The notes beneath the pieces are model-generated. The model was not told where the DNA came from, made no database searches, and saw only the letters and a program-made list of their open reading frames with translations. This document shows, piece by piece, positions 1 to 7,639 of a DNA stretch of 64,000 nucleotides. Positions within the stretch are counted from its first letter, which is position 1; every line of letters starts with the position of its first letter. The translations under genes were made by a program, and so were the position numbers. Origin of the DNA: Pedobacter sp. MC2016-24 (GTDB taxonomy: Bacteria > Bacteroidota > Bacteroidia > Sphingobacteriales > Sphingobacteriaceae); assembly GCF_015223055.1 (NCBI RefSeq), contig NZ_JADFBX010000001.1, positions 1,054,001-1,118,000 on the forward strand, written 5' to 3'.

Positions 1-1334
1 TGATTTGACGCGTCCAGTAAGGCAAAAGCAACCTTATATTTGTAATTCCATTGCGGGATATTGTTGGGAAAATATCCCCAGCCCATATTTCTCCAGCGGT
101 GTGTAATGGTCGTCTCAGCACCACCACTGATTTTCTCCGGCAGATAGACCTGATCGGGATATAAACGGTATCCACCTTCGGATACAAAACGTTGCACCAA
201 TGAAAAGGATTTGGTAAACCAGCTTTCGATATCACCCATGCGAAAATCCATCGTATTTACAGCAGCTTCCAATGAGGAATCGAATTCACCTTTCCTGACA
301 TCCTCGGGATGCCCCTCTCTGTATTTACCACTCGGATCGGTCCAATAGCGGTGTGTACCACTGGTGATCCAACCACCCTCCATCAGAATTGGGCGCTTAA
401 AATTCCAGGCCTTAGCAAAATTCTTTTCCCAGGTTTGGTAGTAATCGGTCATTCCAAAAGCATCCTGTCTGAGGCTATATCCCTTATTGATCAATTTAGT
501 TAACAACCGATCTGAATTGGGATTTGCAGAACCCCAGCTTACAGGATCTCCAATCACCCGGTGGTAGTTGATGATTAAAGGTACATTGGTAAATGTTTTC
601 ACGTACAGATCAGAGATCCAATCCATCACCTCTTCTTTGGCTTGCTCCACATTCTGGCCGGAAGATGCATTCGGATCAAAATAAATTACGTTGTGTGCCT
701 CTCCCCATTTACCCAGGCCATAGGCATCAATAAATGCGGCTTTCTTTGGATCATTAAAATCTTTCGCAAGCTCTTCGATAAATTTAGCATAATACTGCCT
801 GAAAACCGGATCTTGTGGATAAGGCGTTCTCCTGTTCGGGAACGAAGCATTCTCCACAAAGTATTTCGCTCCGGCATCGAACACAAACTGCGGGGTATTC
901 AAGCCCTGATCGCGTCCGTCTACCACAATACGAAAAGCAATGGGCAAGCCCCGGCTCTCAGCTCCCTTGATCATTTTATAAAGGGCAGATCCTGGGTCCC
1001 TCCAGGCATATACGCCATTGGAAGGGTTAAATGTTGCCCAGTTGGTTCGAATGTAACAAGCTGAAGCATAATCTATAGCTTTTACTTTTTTCCCCAAATC
1101 TGGCACATAATATTCCGTATCCCAATACGATTCAATGCCAGAACCAGAGCCATACATCACCCATCCGTTTAATGGGTTTCGAAAGGTGGAACTTCTATTG
1201 TAATTCGGTTTAACCAGGGTGCCCTGCGCTTTTTTCGCATCGTCGCCAGCACTTTTTTTACAGGCAAAAAGCAGGACACATAATAATGCAGTCAACACTC
1301 GTGAAATCATGATTCTATATTTAAATCTTTTCAT
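1..1334 (-). CDS. Secreted lipoprotein with TIM-barrel-like region and DUF4832-type C-terminus (3' end outside window)
   Basis: The reading frame stays open from the ATG at 1334 to the window edge, so the C-terminus is missing (about 444 codons present). The start MKRFKYR gives a basic n-region, a hydrophobic core and a lipobox LLFAC with Cys25; a second in-frame ATG at 1310 is possible. The first roughly 370 residues look like a clan GH-A style barrel (stretches such as NPLNGWVMYG, AYGLGKWGEAHN, ILMEGGWI). Near the break the sequence GGYRLYPDQVYLP followed by RWRNMGWGYFPNN resembles the DUF4832 beta-sandwich. It is the last visible gene of the susC-susD-susE unit, 26 bp after the SusE-like gene, so it is probably a surface glycan-binding or glycan-cleaving lipoprotein of PUL 1. 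I cannot assign a catalytic residue or a CAZy family with confidence. Confidence 0.75.
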   Translation of the reverse strand, partial: MKRFKYRIMISRVLTALLCVLLFACKKSAGDDAKKAQGTLVKPNYNRSSTFRNPLNGWVMYGSGSGIESYWDTEYYVPDLGKKVKAIDYASACYIRTNWATFNPSNGVYAWRDPGSALYKMIKGAESRGLPIAFRIVVDGRDQGLNTPQFVFDAGAKYFVENASFPNRRTPYPQDPVFRQYYAKFIEELAKDFNDPKKAAFIDAYGLGKWGEAHNVIYFDPNASSGQNVEQAKEEVMDWISDLYVKTFTNVPLIINYHRVIGDPVSWGSANPNSDRLLTKLINKGYSLRQDAFGMTDYYQTWEKNFAKAWNFKRPILMEGGWITSGTHRYWTDPSGKYREGHPEDVRKGEFDSSLEAAVNTMDFRMGDIESWFTKSFSLVQRFVSEGGYRLYPDQVYLPEKISGGAETTITHRWRNMGWGYFPNNIPQWNYKYKVAFALLDASN

Positions 1335-1360
1335 TAGAATATCATTTATTTTTTCTATTG

Positions 1361-2581
1361 TTACCGTTTTTCAGCCAGTATAGTCATATTGCGCAAATCC
1401 AACACCAGCACATTGGTCCCTGCCGGAATTGTATAGTACGAGTTGCGCTGTGCACTTGTCGTACCCCCCGATAGCTCTGCTACTTTACCGAGTACCAGGG
1501 TCAGTTCCTGCAGTGCACCTGTAGCGGTAAGCGGACAACTAAAGGCATAAGCAAGATCTTTGTTGGTAATCGGCCCTCCAAAAAGTATAAATTTAGTTTT
1601 ACCTACCCTGGCCCCGGTGTATACCAGTACTTGTGGATCGGCTAAACTCACCGTACAGTTCATTTTAACCGGTGCGCCATAACCGTTAATTACGCCGTGT
1701 AACCACAAATCTGTAACTTCAGTTGTGGTAACCAGGCCATTATTGGTCCAGACCACACTTTTTGGTGTCAGGTCCTGCGCAGCCGAATAAATGGTGGCGG
1801 TTGCTTTTTGCATATTGACGACCACCCTGTATTTTCCGGCGGTCTCTATTTTCCAGGAAAAAGGTGTTTCCCGCATTTTAACATCAACGGCTGTACCATC
1901 TTTAAGCAAGGTATTGGCATCAGCTGCCGCGATGTAATTTTTCTTACCGTTAAATTCAACCGGAATCTGCAGTTCACCAGGTTCCAGGTCAAGCACAAAG
2001 GCATATTGGTTTAAATTTTCCAATGTTTTGGGCATTTCAATCCCGTTCGGCCCAGGTACGGCAGTGCCGTCAACAAAGACCTTATCGGCCTCAAAAACAA
2101 CTGTTTTGATCGGCTGTACAGTTACCCGGATGGTGCGGACCTCCGGTGCTTCAAAAGTAGCACCGCCTGCCCATTCGGCCACTATGCGAAACTCCAGTGT
2201 AAAGGCCTTATTGGCCGGGATACCCCATTTTTGGTTCGCCCAGTTTTGCAATTGCTCTGATGTAAAGCTTTTGCTGAATACACCATCATCCTCATAGGTC
2301 ATGATTGCGGTTGATGATCCAAAGTTATTGCCAACTACATCCAGTTTGGTGGTGTACGAAACCATATGATCGTCAGATTGTGCCCGGGCCGGTGCCCAGT
2401 TAAATGTGAGGATGTCTTTAGCCGGGTTATTCTCGTCTAAAGCGATGTTCGCCGACGAAACCTTAAGCTCCATTTTCTCCTGAACTTTTGGGATGTCTTT
2501 AATCTCCTTTTTGCAGGCCGAAACACAAAGCAAAAAGCTCAGAGACAATAAGGTTTTATATAAATAGTTTGTTCTTTTCAT
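1361..2581 (-). CDS. SusE-like outer-membrane glycan-binding lipoprotein
   Basis: This 406-residue lipoprotein has lipid Cys23 in LCVSAC followed by KKE, a usual pattern for outer-membrane lipoproteins in this phylum. Residues about 35-150 match the SusE N-terminal domain by eye: conserved ILTFNWAPA, a strand-rich segment, and FTLEFRIVAEW. The remainder contains two further beta-sandwich-like segments, including GKYRVVVNMQKATATI, typical of starch-binding SusE/SusF modules. It sits 71 bp after the susD stop. The expected job is to capture oligosaccharide at the cell surface and hand it to SusD/SusC. The family is clear; the ligand cannot be read from the sequence. Confidence 0.85.
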   Translation of the reverse strand: MKRTNYLYKTLLSLSFLLCVSACKKEIKDIPKVQEKMELKVSSANIALDENNPAKDILTFNWAPARAQSDDHMVSYTTKLDVVGNNFGSSTAIMTYEDDGVFSKSFTSEQLQNWANQKWGIPANKAFTLEFRIVAEWAGGATFEAPEVRTIRVTVQPIKTVVFEADKVFVDGTAVPGPNGIEMPKTLENLNQYAFVLDLEPGELQIPVEFNGKKNYIAAADANTLLKDGTAVDVKMRETPFSWKIETAGKYRVVVNMQKATATIYSAAQDLTPKSVVWTNNGLVTTTEVTDLWLHGVINGYGAPVKMNCTVSLADPQVLVYTGARVGKTKFILFGGPITNKDLAYAFSCPLTATGALQELTLVLGKVAELSGGTTSAQRNSYYTIPAGTNVLVLDLRNMTILAEKR

Positions 2582-2652
2582 GATGTTATTAAACCAAAAT
2601 CATTATGCTATTTTAATTCATGATTATTAATGAGACAGATGTCATCCTGCGA

Positions 2653-4302
2653 TTAGTTGTAACCTGGATTTTGAGGGAATGGTGCATCTCTGTTCGCATC
2701 TCTGATGGACTGAGGAATTGGCCACAAAATGTGGTTGTCGTTCACTTTATCTTTAATGGCATTGTTGTATAACTTGACACGATCTACCAGTTTCTTGGTA
2801 CGTACCAGCGTAAACCGTCTGCTCTCTTCACCTACCAGCTCCCTGATCCGTTCATCCAGCAGGAAATCCATATCCATTTGAGCTGCGCTTACATCGCCGG
2901 CACCGGCCCGTCTACGGACTTCGTTTACGGCATCAGCTGCTTTTTGTGGATTGCCCTGCCCCAGATAAGCCTCTGCTAAAAGCAGGTAAGTCTCGGCCAA
3001 ACGGAACTTCATACGATCTTTATAGCTACCTGTTAAACTTAAGTTTTCAGCACGCCCGTAAAAGAACTTGGTAATGGCAGGAAACAAAGTCTTGGTCGTA
3101 AACCAGGTCTGTTCTGTAATTGGAGCTTTTTTTCCATACAACGCAGCATCGCTTGCATTGTTATAATACCAGTCACGTTTGATGTTATAATTTGAATTCC
3201 GGATATCAGTAGCAGTAAAAATACCGGCCACATTTCCTGTGGCATTGGTACGTGTTGTCCCTGTCCACCATTTCATAGGCACCAATTGTGCAATACCGCG
3301 ACCACCTAAAGTATCCGCTAAAACAAATCCACTGATCGAAGCATAGTTGGGAATCCAGGCCCTGCGTGTCCAATCGTCGGAGTTGGTTCCTCCACCTACT
3401 ACATTGAACTGAAATTGCAGTACCCAGATACTTTCCTTATTGCCACTTGCCGATCTGTTTTGATTGTTCTCCAAAAATAAATCGCTGAAAACATCACCTG
3501 GTTTGTCTTTATTTACCCCAAACCTGGTTTTCATTAAACTGTAATATCCGCTGTTGATCACCGCCAGTGCAGCTTGTTCTGCTGCCGGATAATCGCCTTG
3601 CAATAAATAAATTTCGCTTAACAAATGACTTGCTGCCCATTTGGTCACCTTACCTTGCTTAAATCCAGACTGATCCGGATTTGTTGGCAAATGCGCTGCA
3701 GCAAATTTCAAATCATCCACCATGTGGGCAATGACCTCTGCTTTAGGCGTACGGGTAAAATTAAGTTTAAAATCGTATAATATCGTTTCTACATAAGGCA
3801 CATCTCCATACAAATAAACCAGTGTACGGTAGGCATAGGCACGGAAGAAACGGGCTTCTGCCTGGAAACGTTCTTTATCTGTCGGTGAATCCCAATTGGT
3901 ATTTTTCTCTGAATAAACCAGCATCAGATTGGCTGAGGAAATGACACTGTAAGCCCAGTTCCAGTAGGTGCCGACAAACCTTTCTGCAGGCGTAAGGGTA
4001 AGGTTAGCAAAGGCCATTAAAGAGGCGTCACTGTTGATCACATCTGCAATATCCGTGGCTGCCTGTAAGGCTTCATAGGGAGCGGCACCATTGTGGATAT
4101 AGGCTCCGCCTTCGCCATAGGTATTGTATTCTGAACGCGTCAGTGCGTAAAGTCCGGCACTTCCTACTTCAAATCCGTAAGTACTGGTATAAGTATTGGT
4201 TGGTGCCAACTCTGTTTTCAATTCTTCTTCCAAAAACTTCTTACAGCCGCCTAAGGAGATCAACAGGATCAGCGCAATACTTGTGGTTATAATATTCTTC
4301 AT
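2653..4302 (-). CDS. SusD/RagB-family outer-membrane lipoprotein of PUL 1
   Basis: A 549-residue lipoprotein with Cys20 in SLGGC followed by KKFLEEEL. The N-terminal half carries the TPR-like helices of SusD (for example AEARFFRAYAYRTLVYLYGDVPYVE). The C-terminus has the RLAETYLLLAEAYLGQGNPQKAADAVNEVRRRAG signature region and the terminal WPIP...NPGYN motif. It forms the lid over the SusC barrel and binds the imported glycan. It starts 17 bp after the susC stop (4320), so the two are translated from one message. It appears full length with nothing broken. Confidence 0.95.
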   Translation of the reverse strand: MKNIITTSIALILLISLGGCKKFLEEELKTELAPTNTYTSTYGFEVGSAGLYALTRSEYNTYGEGGAYIHNGAAPYEALQAATDIADVINSDASLMAFANLTLTPAERFVGTYWNWAYSVISSANLMLVYSEKNTNWDSPTDKERFQAEARFFRAYAYRTLVYLYGDVPYVETILYDFKLNFTRTPKAEVIAHMVDDLKFAAAHLPTNPDQSGFKQGKVTKWAASHLLSEIYLLQGDYPAAEQAALAVINSGYYSLMKTRFGVNKDKPGDVFSDLFLENNQNRSASGNKESIWVLQFQFNVVGGGTNSDDWTRRAWIPNYASISGFVLADTLGGRGIAQLVPMKWWTGTTRTNATGNVAGIFTATDIRNSNYNIKRDWYYNNASDAALYGKKAPITEQTWFTTKTLFPAITKFFYGRAENLSLTGSYKDRMKFRLAETYLLLAEAYLGQGNPQKAADAVNEVRRRAGAGDVSAAQMDMDFLLDERIRELVGEESRRFTLVRTKKLVDRVKLYNNAIKDKVNDNHILWPIPQSIRDANRDAPFPQNPGYN

Positions 4303-4319
4303 TTTCTTGTTGTATTAAA

Positions 4320-7313
4320 TTAGAAATTGACGTTTAGACCGAACATATAGGAACGTGCAGTTGGAAAAGAAGCCATCCAGGTATTGTCGTAATTCAGCAC
4401 TTGCCTGATGTTAGAAAAAGTATGCAGGTTGTTTACACTTGCATTGACATCTATACCACTCAGGCCTACCTTTTTGGCTATATTTTGTGGAACCCGGTAT
4501 CCGAAAGTTATATTTTTAACCTGTACATAATTCACTTCTTTGTAATAGCCATGCCCTACAGGATTGAGATAGCCCGGAGAAACGATGGTCGCATTTGGAT
4601 TTTCCGGCGTCCAGTAATTGGCGCCATGGACGTAATTGGTGATCCCGAAGGTCCATGCGCCCATATTGGCCATGTGATCATCTCGCCATACCCCAAATAC
4701 ACCAGTTACCAATGCCGATGCATAAAAATTCTTATAGCTTAGTCTATTGGCAAAAGAAGCCGTGTAACGTGGATTTTTAGAACCAATCACCATCCTGTCT
4801 TTAGCATCGATCATTCCGTTTCCATCTAAATCCATCAGTTTTGCTCCACCAGGAACAGCACCCTGAATGGTGATCTGTTCTCCATTTTGCCATACACCAA
4901 TCATGTTGTAATCGAAAAATACCCGCAATGGTTTTCCTATAAACCAGTTGTTGCTGATGTCGTCCAATCCATCACCCCTCAGCTCCACAATCTTATCGCG
5001 GTTCAGTGAAAATACGGCAGTAGAGTTCCATTTGAAATCTTTGCCATCCAGGTTAAGTGTATTTAAAGTAACCTCGATACCCCTGTTTTGTGTTTCTCCA
5101 ATATTGTCCCAAATTCTGCTGTACCCGTTCATGATGGGAACCGTACGCGTCATCAGCAAGTCTTTTGTCCTGGAATTATAGGCGTCGATGGTTCCACTAA
5201 GTCGGTTTTTAAAAAGCTGAAAATCCAAACCGATGTTGGTGGAATAGGTGGTTTCCCATTTCAGGTTGGGGTTACCAATACCATCACCAGCCAGGTAAGC
5301 CGTATTTACCGCAACACCGTCATCTCCCCAAACGTATTTTACATTGGAATATAAACGGTCTAAGGTTCTGTATGGCGTGATGGCCTGGTTACCGTTGGCA
5401 CCATAAGAAAGCCTTAATTTCAACATGTCTATCCATTTCGCGTTATCTTTTAAAAAGCGTTCTTCGCCAATGTGCCAGGCCAGGGCTGCGACTGGGAAAA
5501 ATGCATATTTATTGTTGATGCCAAAAACCGAAGCACCATCAGACCGTCCGGTTAAGGTAACCATATATTTTCCCTTGTAGCTGTAGTTCAGTCTACCCAT
5601 ATAAGAAAGCAAGGCAGTTTCCGATAATCCGGAGTCGTTCACAATGTTACGTGCTGCAGTATTCATCATGAAATATTGGGTATCATCCGTTACAAAACCC
5701 TGTCCGCTTTGCGAGGAATTTACACTTTTAGTGCGCTGCATACTGAATAAACCTGTGGCATCTAAGCGGTGATCACCAAATGTACGTTCGTATTTCAACA
5801 GGTTTTCCCAGGTATAATCGTTGTAGTTTGAGTTGCTGATAGAAGCACTACCACCTACCAGACCAGCCTGCTCTCTGCCATCGAAAGTATTGCGTCCATA
5901 ATAGGTTCCGGTAAAACCGTTTCTATAATTGTATCCGAAATTAGACCGTACAGACAAGCCTTTAACAGGCAATAGGATATCGGCATAACCGGACAGGAAA
6001 AAGTTGCGGTTAATTCTGTCCTGAATGGCGTTGACATTACGCATCGGATTGGCAATCAGAGAATACTCCATAGGTTCCGGAACATATTTACCGGACGCAT
6101 CCTTATAACTGCCATAAGGGCTTTGTTTAATGGCGTGTTCTATATTTGGTGTAATCCCGCCATCGCTTCTTTGCGTATACTGCAAACCAACACCAATAGT
6201 TAACCACTTGTTAAAAGTCTGATCAATATTGGTCGTCATGTTCAAACGTGACAAACGCGAATTGTACACCACACCATCCTGATCCAGCGCCGCAAGGGAA
6301 GCCATGTATTTGGTGTTTTCCGTCCCTCCTGAAATGCTCAACTGGTGATCCATGGTAAGGGCTTTCCTAAAAATATAATCTTGCCAGTCGTTGGTAATCC
6401 CATTCACATAATTTCCGCGTTCCGTAACGCTAATGATGTCTCCGGCTACCGGATCTAATAAAGCGCCGGTATATCCTTGCCTTAATCTGCCAATGTCCTG
6501 CTGAAAACGAATGTATTCATTGGGGCCCATGACGTCGATTTGCTGCATCGGCTCAGCGACGCCCAACTGTCCGCGATACGTAACCTGAGCCTTACCCAGT
6601 GCACCTCGTTTTGTTTGTATCAGGATTACTCCATTAGAGGCGCGTGATCCATAAATTGCTACTGCAGAAGCATCTTTCAAAATACTTAGATTTTCAACGT
6701 TGTTGGGATCAATGTCTGCCAGTGAACCACTGTACGGAATTCCGTCTAAAATGATCAGCGGCGAGTTATTGGCAGATATGGAATTTTCTCCACGAATCAA
6801 CAAAGTTTGGGCAGCACCGGGTGCTGCGTTGCCTGTAGTGATGCTGAAACCAGCAACCTGCCCTACTAAACGGTCCATCAAATTGGGTGTAGAAACCATG
6901 CTCAACTGTTCTTTACCTACTATGGCCAATCCTCCGGTTAGATCCTTTTTCTTTGCCGTACCGTAACCCACTACCACCACCTGGTCCAGCAGTTTATCCC
7001 CAGATAGGGTAATGTTCATGGTGCCGGAAGGGTTCACTTTAACTTCCTGGCTATCAAAGCCCACATATGAAAAAACAACTATAGCAGATGAAGCAGCCTG
7101 TAAAGCATAGTTCCCATCTTTATCCGTAGTGGTTCCGGTATTGCTGGCTTTTACACGAACGGAAACCCCAATCAGCCCCAATCCATTTTCATCAGTAACC
7201 TTCCCCTTAATTTTAATAAGATCCTGTTGTGCATAGCTATGGGCTGCCGATAGCAAGAGCAGGGCAAAAACCAAAATGCAGCCTTTTAGCTTGATGTGTA
7301 TTTCTTTTATCAT
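4320..7313 (-). CDS. SusC/RagA-family TonB-dependent transporter of PUL 1 (no STN domain)
   Basis: This 997-residue outer-membrane transporter has a signal peptide ending near SYAQQ. A carboxypeptidase-regulatory-like beta-sandwich follows at about residues 34-105, then a TonB-box region at about 109-119 (DQVVVVGYGTA), the plug domain, and a 22-strand barrel ending in the aromatic GLNVNF. Unlike the three other complete SusC proteins here it has no N-terminal STN domain, so it should not signal through a FecR protein. That fits the absence of sigma and anti-sigma genes beside it. Its mRNA has an unusually long leader, because the predicted -7 box lies at 7542-7549, about 230 bp before the ATG. 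It imports oligosaccharides with the SusD encoded next. Confidence 0.96.
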   Translation of the reverse strand: MIKEIHIKLKGCILVFALLLLSAAHSYAQQDLIKIKGKVTDENGLGLIGVSVRVKASNTGTTTDKDGNYALQAASSAIVVFSYVGFDSQEVKVNPSGTMNITLSGDKLLDQVVVVGYGTAKKKDLTGGLAIVGKEQLSMVSTPNLMDRLVGQVAGFSITTGNAAPGAAQTLLIRGENSISANNSPLIILDGIPYSGSLADIDPNNVENLSILKDASAVAIYGSRASNGVILIQTKRGALGKAQVTYRGQLGVAEPMQQIDVMGPNEYIRFQQDIGRLRQGYTGALLDPVAGDIISVTERGNYVNGITNDWQDYIFRKALTMDHQLSISGGTENTKYMASLAALDQDGVVYNSRLSRLNMTTNIDQTFNKWLTIGVGLQYTQRSDGGITPNIEHAIKQSPYGSYKDASGKYVPEPMEYSLIANPMRNVNAIQDRINRNFFLSGYADILLPVKGLSVRSNFGYNYRNGFTGTYYGRNTFDGREQAGLVGGSASISNSNYNDYTWENLLKYERTFGDHRLDATGLFSMQRTKSVNSSQSGQGFVTDDTQYFMMNTAARNIVNDSGLSETALLSYMGRLNYSYKGKYMVTLTGRSDGASVFGINNKYAFFPVAALAWHIGEERFLKDNAKWIDMLKLRLSYGANGNQAITPYRTLDRLYSNVKYVWGDDGVAVNTAYLAGDGIGNPNLKWETTYSTNIGLDFQLFKNRLSGTIDAYNSRTKDLLMTRTVPIMNGYSRIWDNIGETQNRGIEVTLNTLNLDGKDFKWNSTAVFSLNRDKIVELRGDGLDDISNNWFIGKPLRVFFDYNMIGVWQNGEQITIQGAVPGGAKLMDLDGNGMIDAKDRMVIGSKNPRYTASFANRLSYKNFYASALVTGVFGVWRDDHMANMGAWTFGITNYVHGANYWTPENPNATIVSPGYLNPVGHGYYKEVNYVQVKNITFGYRVPQNIAKKVGLSGIDVNASVNNLHTFSNIRQVLNYDNTWMASFPTARSYMFGLNVNF

Positions 7314-7541
7314 TTAGATTTATATATGGTTAGTATTTAAAATATTTTACATTTTTTGTCTCCATTTTCATATCAGAAATGAAGGTAATTCTATTGGTCT
7401 GATTTTTCCTATAGGCATTGCTATTTGATCGTTAAACATCATTTCTTGTGATTGGCAGACTTTTATCAAGACACGACAAAAGTTGAATGACTGCAATGAT
7501 TACATTTTCATATTTGGTTCGGTTTTATATTTTGGTATGCA
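7314..7541 (-). other. Long untranslated leader of PUL 1 susC
   Basis: These bases lie between the predicted -7 box (7542-7549) and the susC start codon at 7313. They are AT-rich and hold no credible coding frame beyond the three-codon mini-ORF at 7500-7511. I see no strong hairpin or known riboswitch. A leader of about 220 nt is far longer than the roughly 25-nt leader predicted for the partner operon at 20504, so post-transcriptional control (for example by a small RNA) is conceivable but unproven. Confidence 0.5.
7500..7511 (-). other. Three-codon mini-ORF in the susC leader
   Basis: Within the leader of the PUL 1 susC gene the minus strand reads ATG AAA ATG TAA. The ATG is exactly where the start codon of the GH36 gene lies in the homologous promoter block at 20502-20600: 60 versus 61 bases from the proximal repeat. 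It may be a vestige of a promoter duplication that once carried a start codon, or a minimal upstream ORF affecting translation. Only the sequence and its position are observed; a function is speculative. Confidence 0.4.
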
Positions 7542-7549
7542 CAAAACTA
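7542..7549 (-). promoter_or_regulatory. -7 promoter element TAGTTTTG for PUL 1 susC
   Basis: TAGTTTTG on the minus strand fits the Bacteroidota sigma consensus TAnnTTTG. The same octamer sits at the same distance from the repeats in the other copy (20536-20543). No -33 element is present, consistent with activator dependence. Confidence 0.65.
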
Positions 7550-7570
7550 AATACAAACCCTGCTTAGGAG

Positions 7571-7606
7571 GGTTCGTTTTTGTACGGAAATGGTTTGCTT
7601 TTGTAC
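7571..7606 (-). promoter_or_regulatory. Tandem activator-site candidates upstream of PUL 1 susC
   Basis: On the minus strand the repeats read GTACAAAAGCAAACC (7606-7592) and GTACAAAAACGAACC (7585-7571), separated by CATTTC, giving a 21-bp period or two helical turns. The proximal copy ends 21 bp before the -7 box, on the -33 position, where no TTG or TTTG element is present. This geometry is what a positive regulator binding as a tandem dimer would need. AraC-type output domains of hybrid two-component PUL regulators are an obvious candidate class (inference). Confidence 0.75.
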
Positions 7607-7639
7607 AAACAGGCATATTTTCATGGTTATCTGTCTATT

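Larger units (their letters stand above)
7509..7606 (-). repeat. Promoter block copy 1 (matches 20502-20600)
   Basis: This stretch aligns end to end with 20502-20600, about four fifths identical by eye with one length difference. It covers two 15-bp direct repeats, a shared CCTCCTAA spacer, a -7 box TAGTTTTG, and a leader ending in CCGAACCAAATATG. Similarity stops abruptly at the ATG on one side and at the distal repeat on the other. It precedes the susC-susD-susE unit. Confidence 0.85.

Noticed and set aside
642..1064. 140-codon plus-strand frame
   Set aside because: It lies wholly antisense to the lipoprotein gene at 1-1334, which has a lipobox and domain signals; the plus frame has none.
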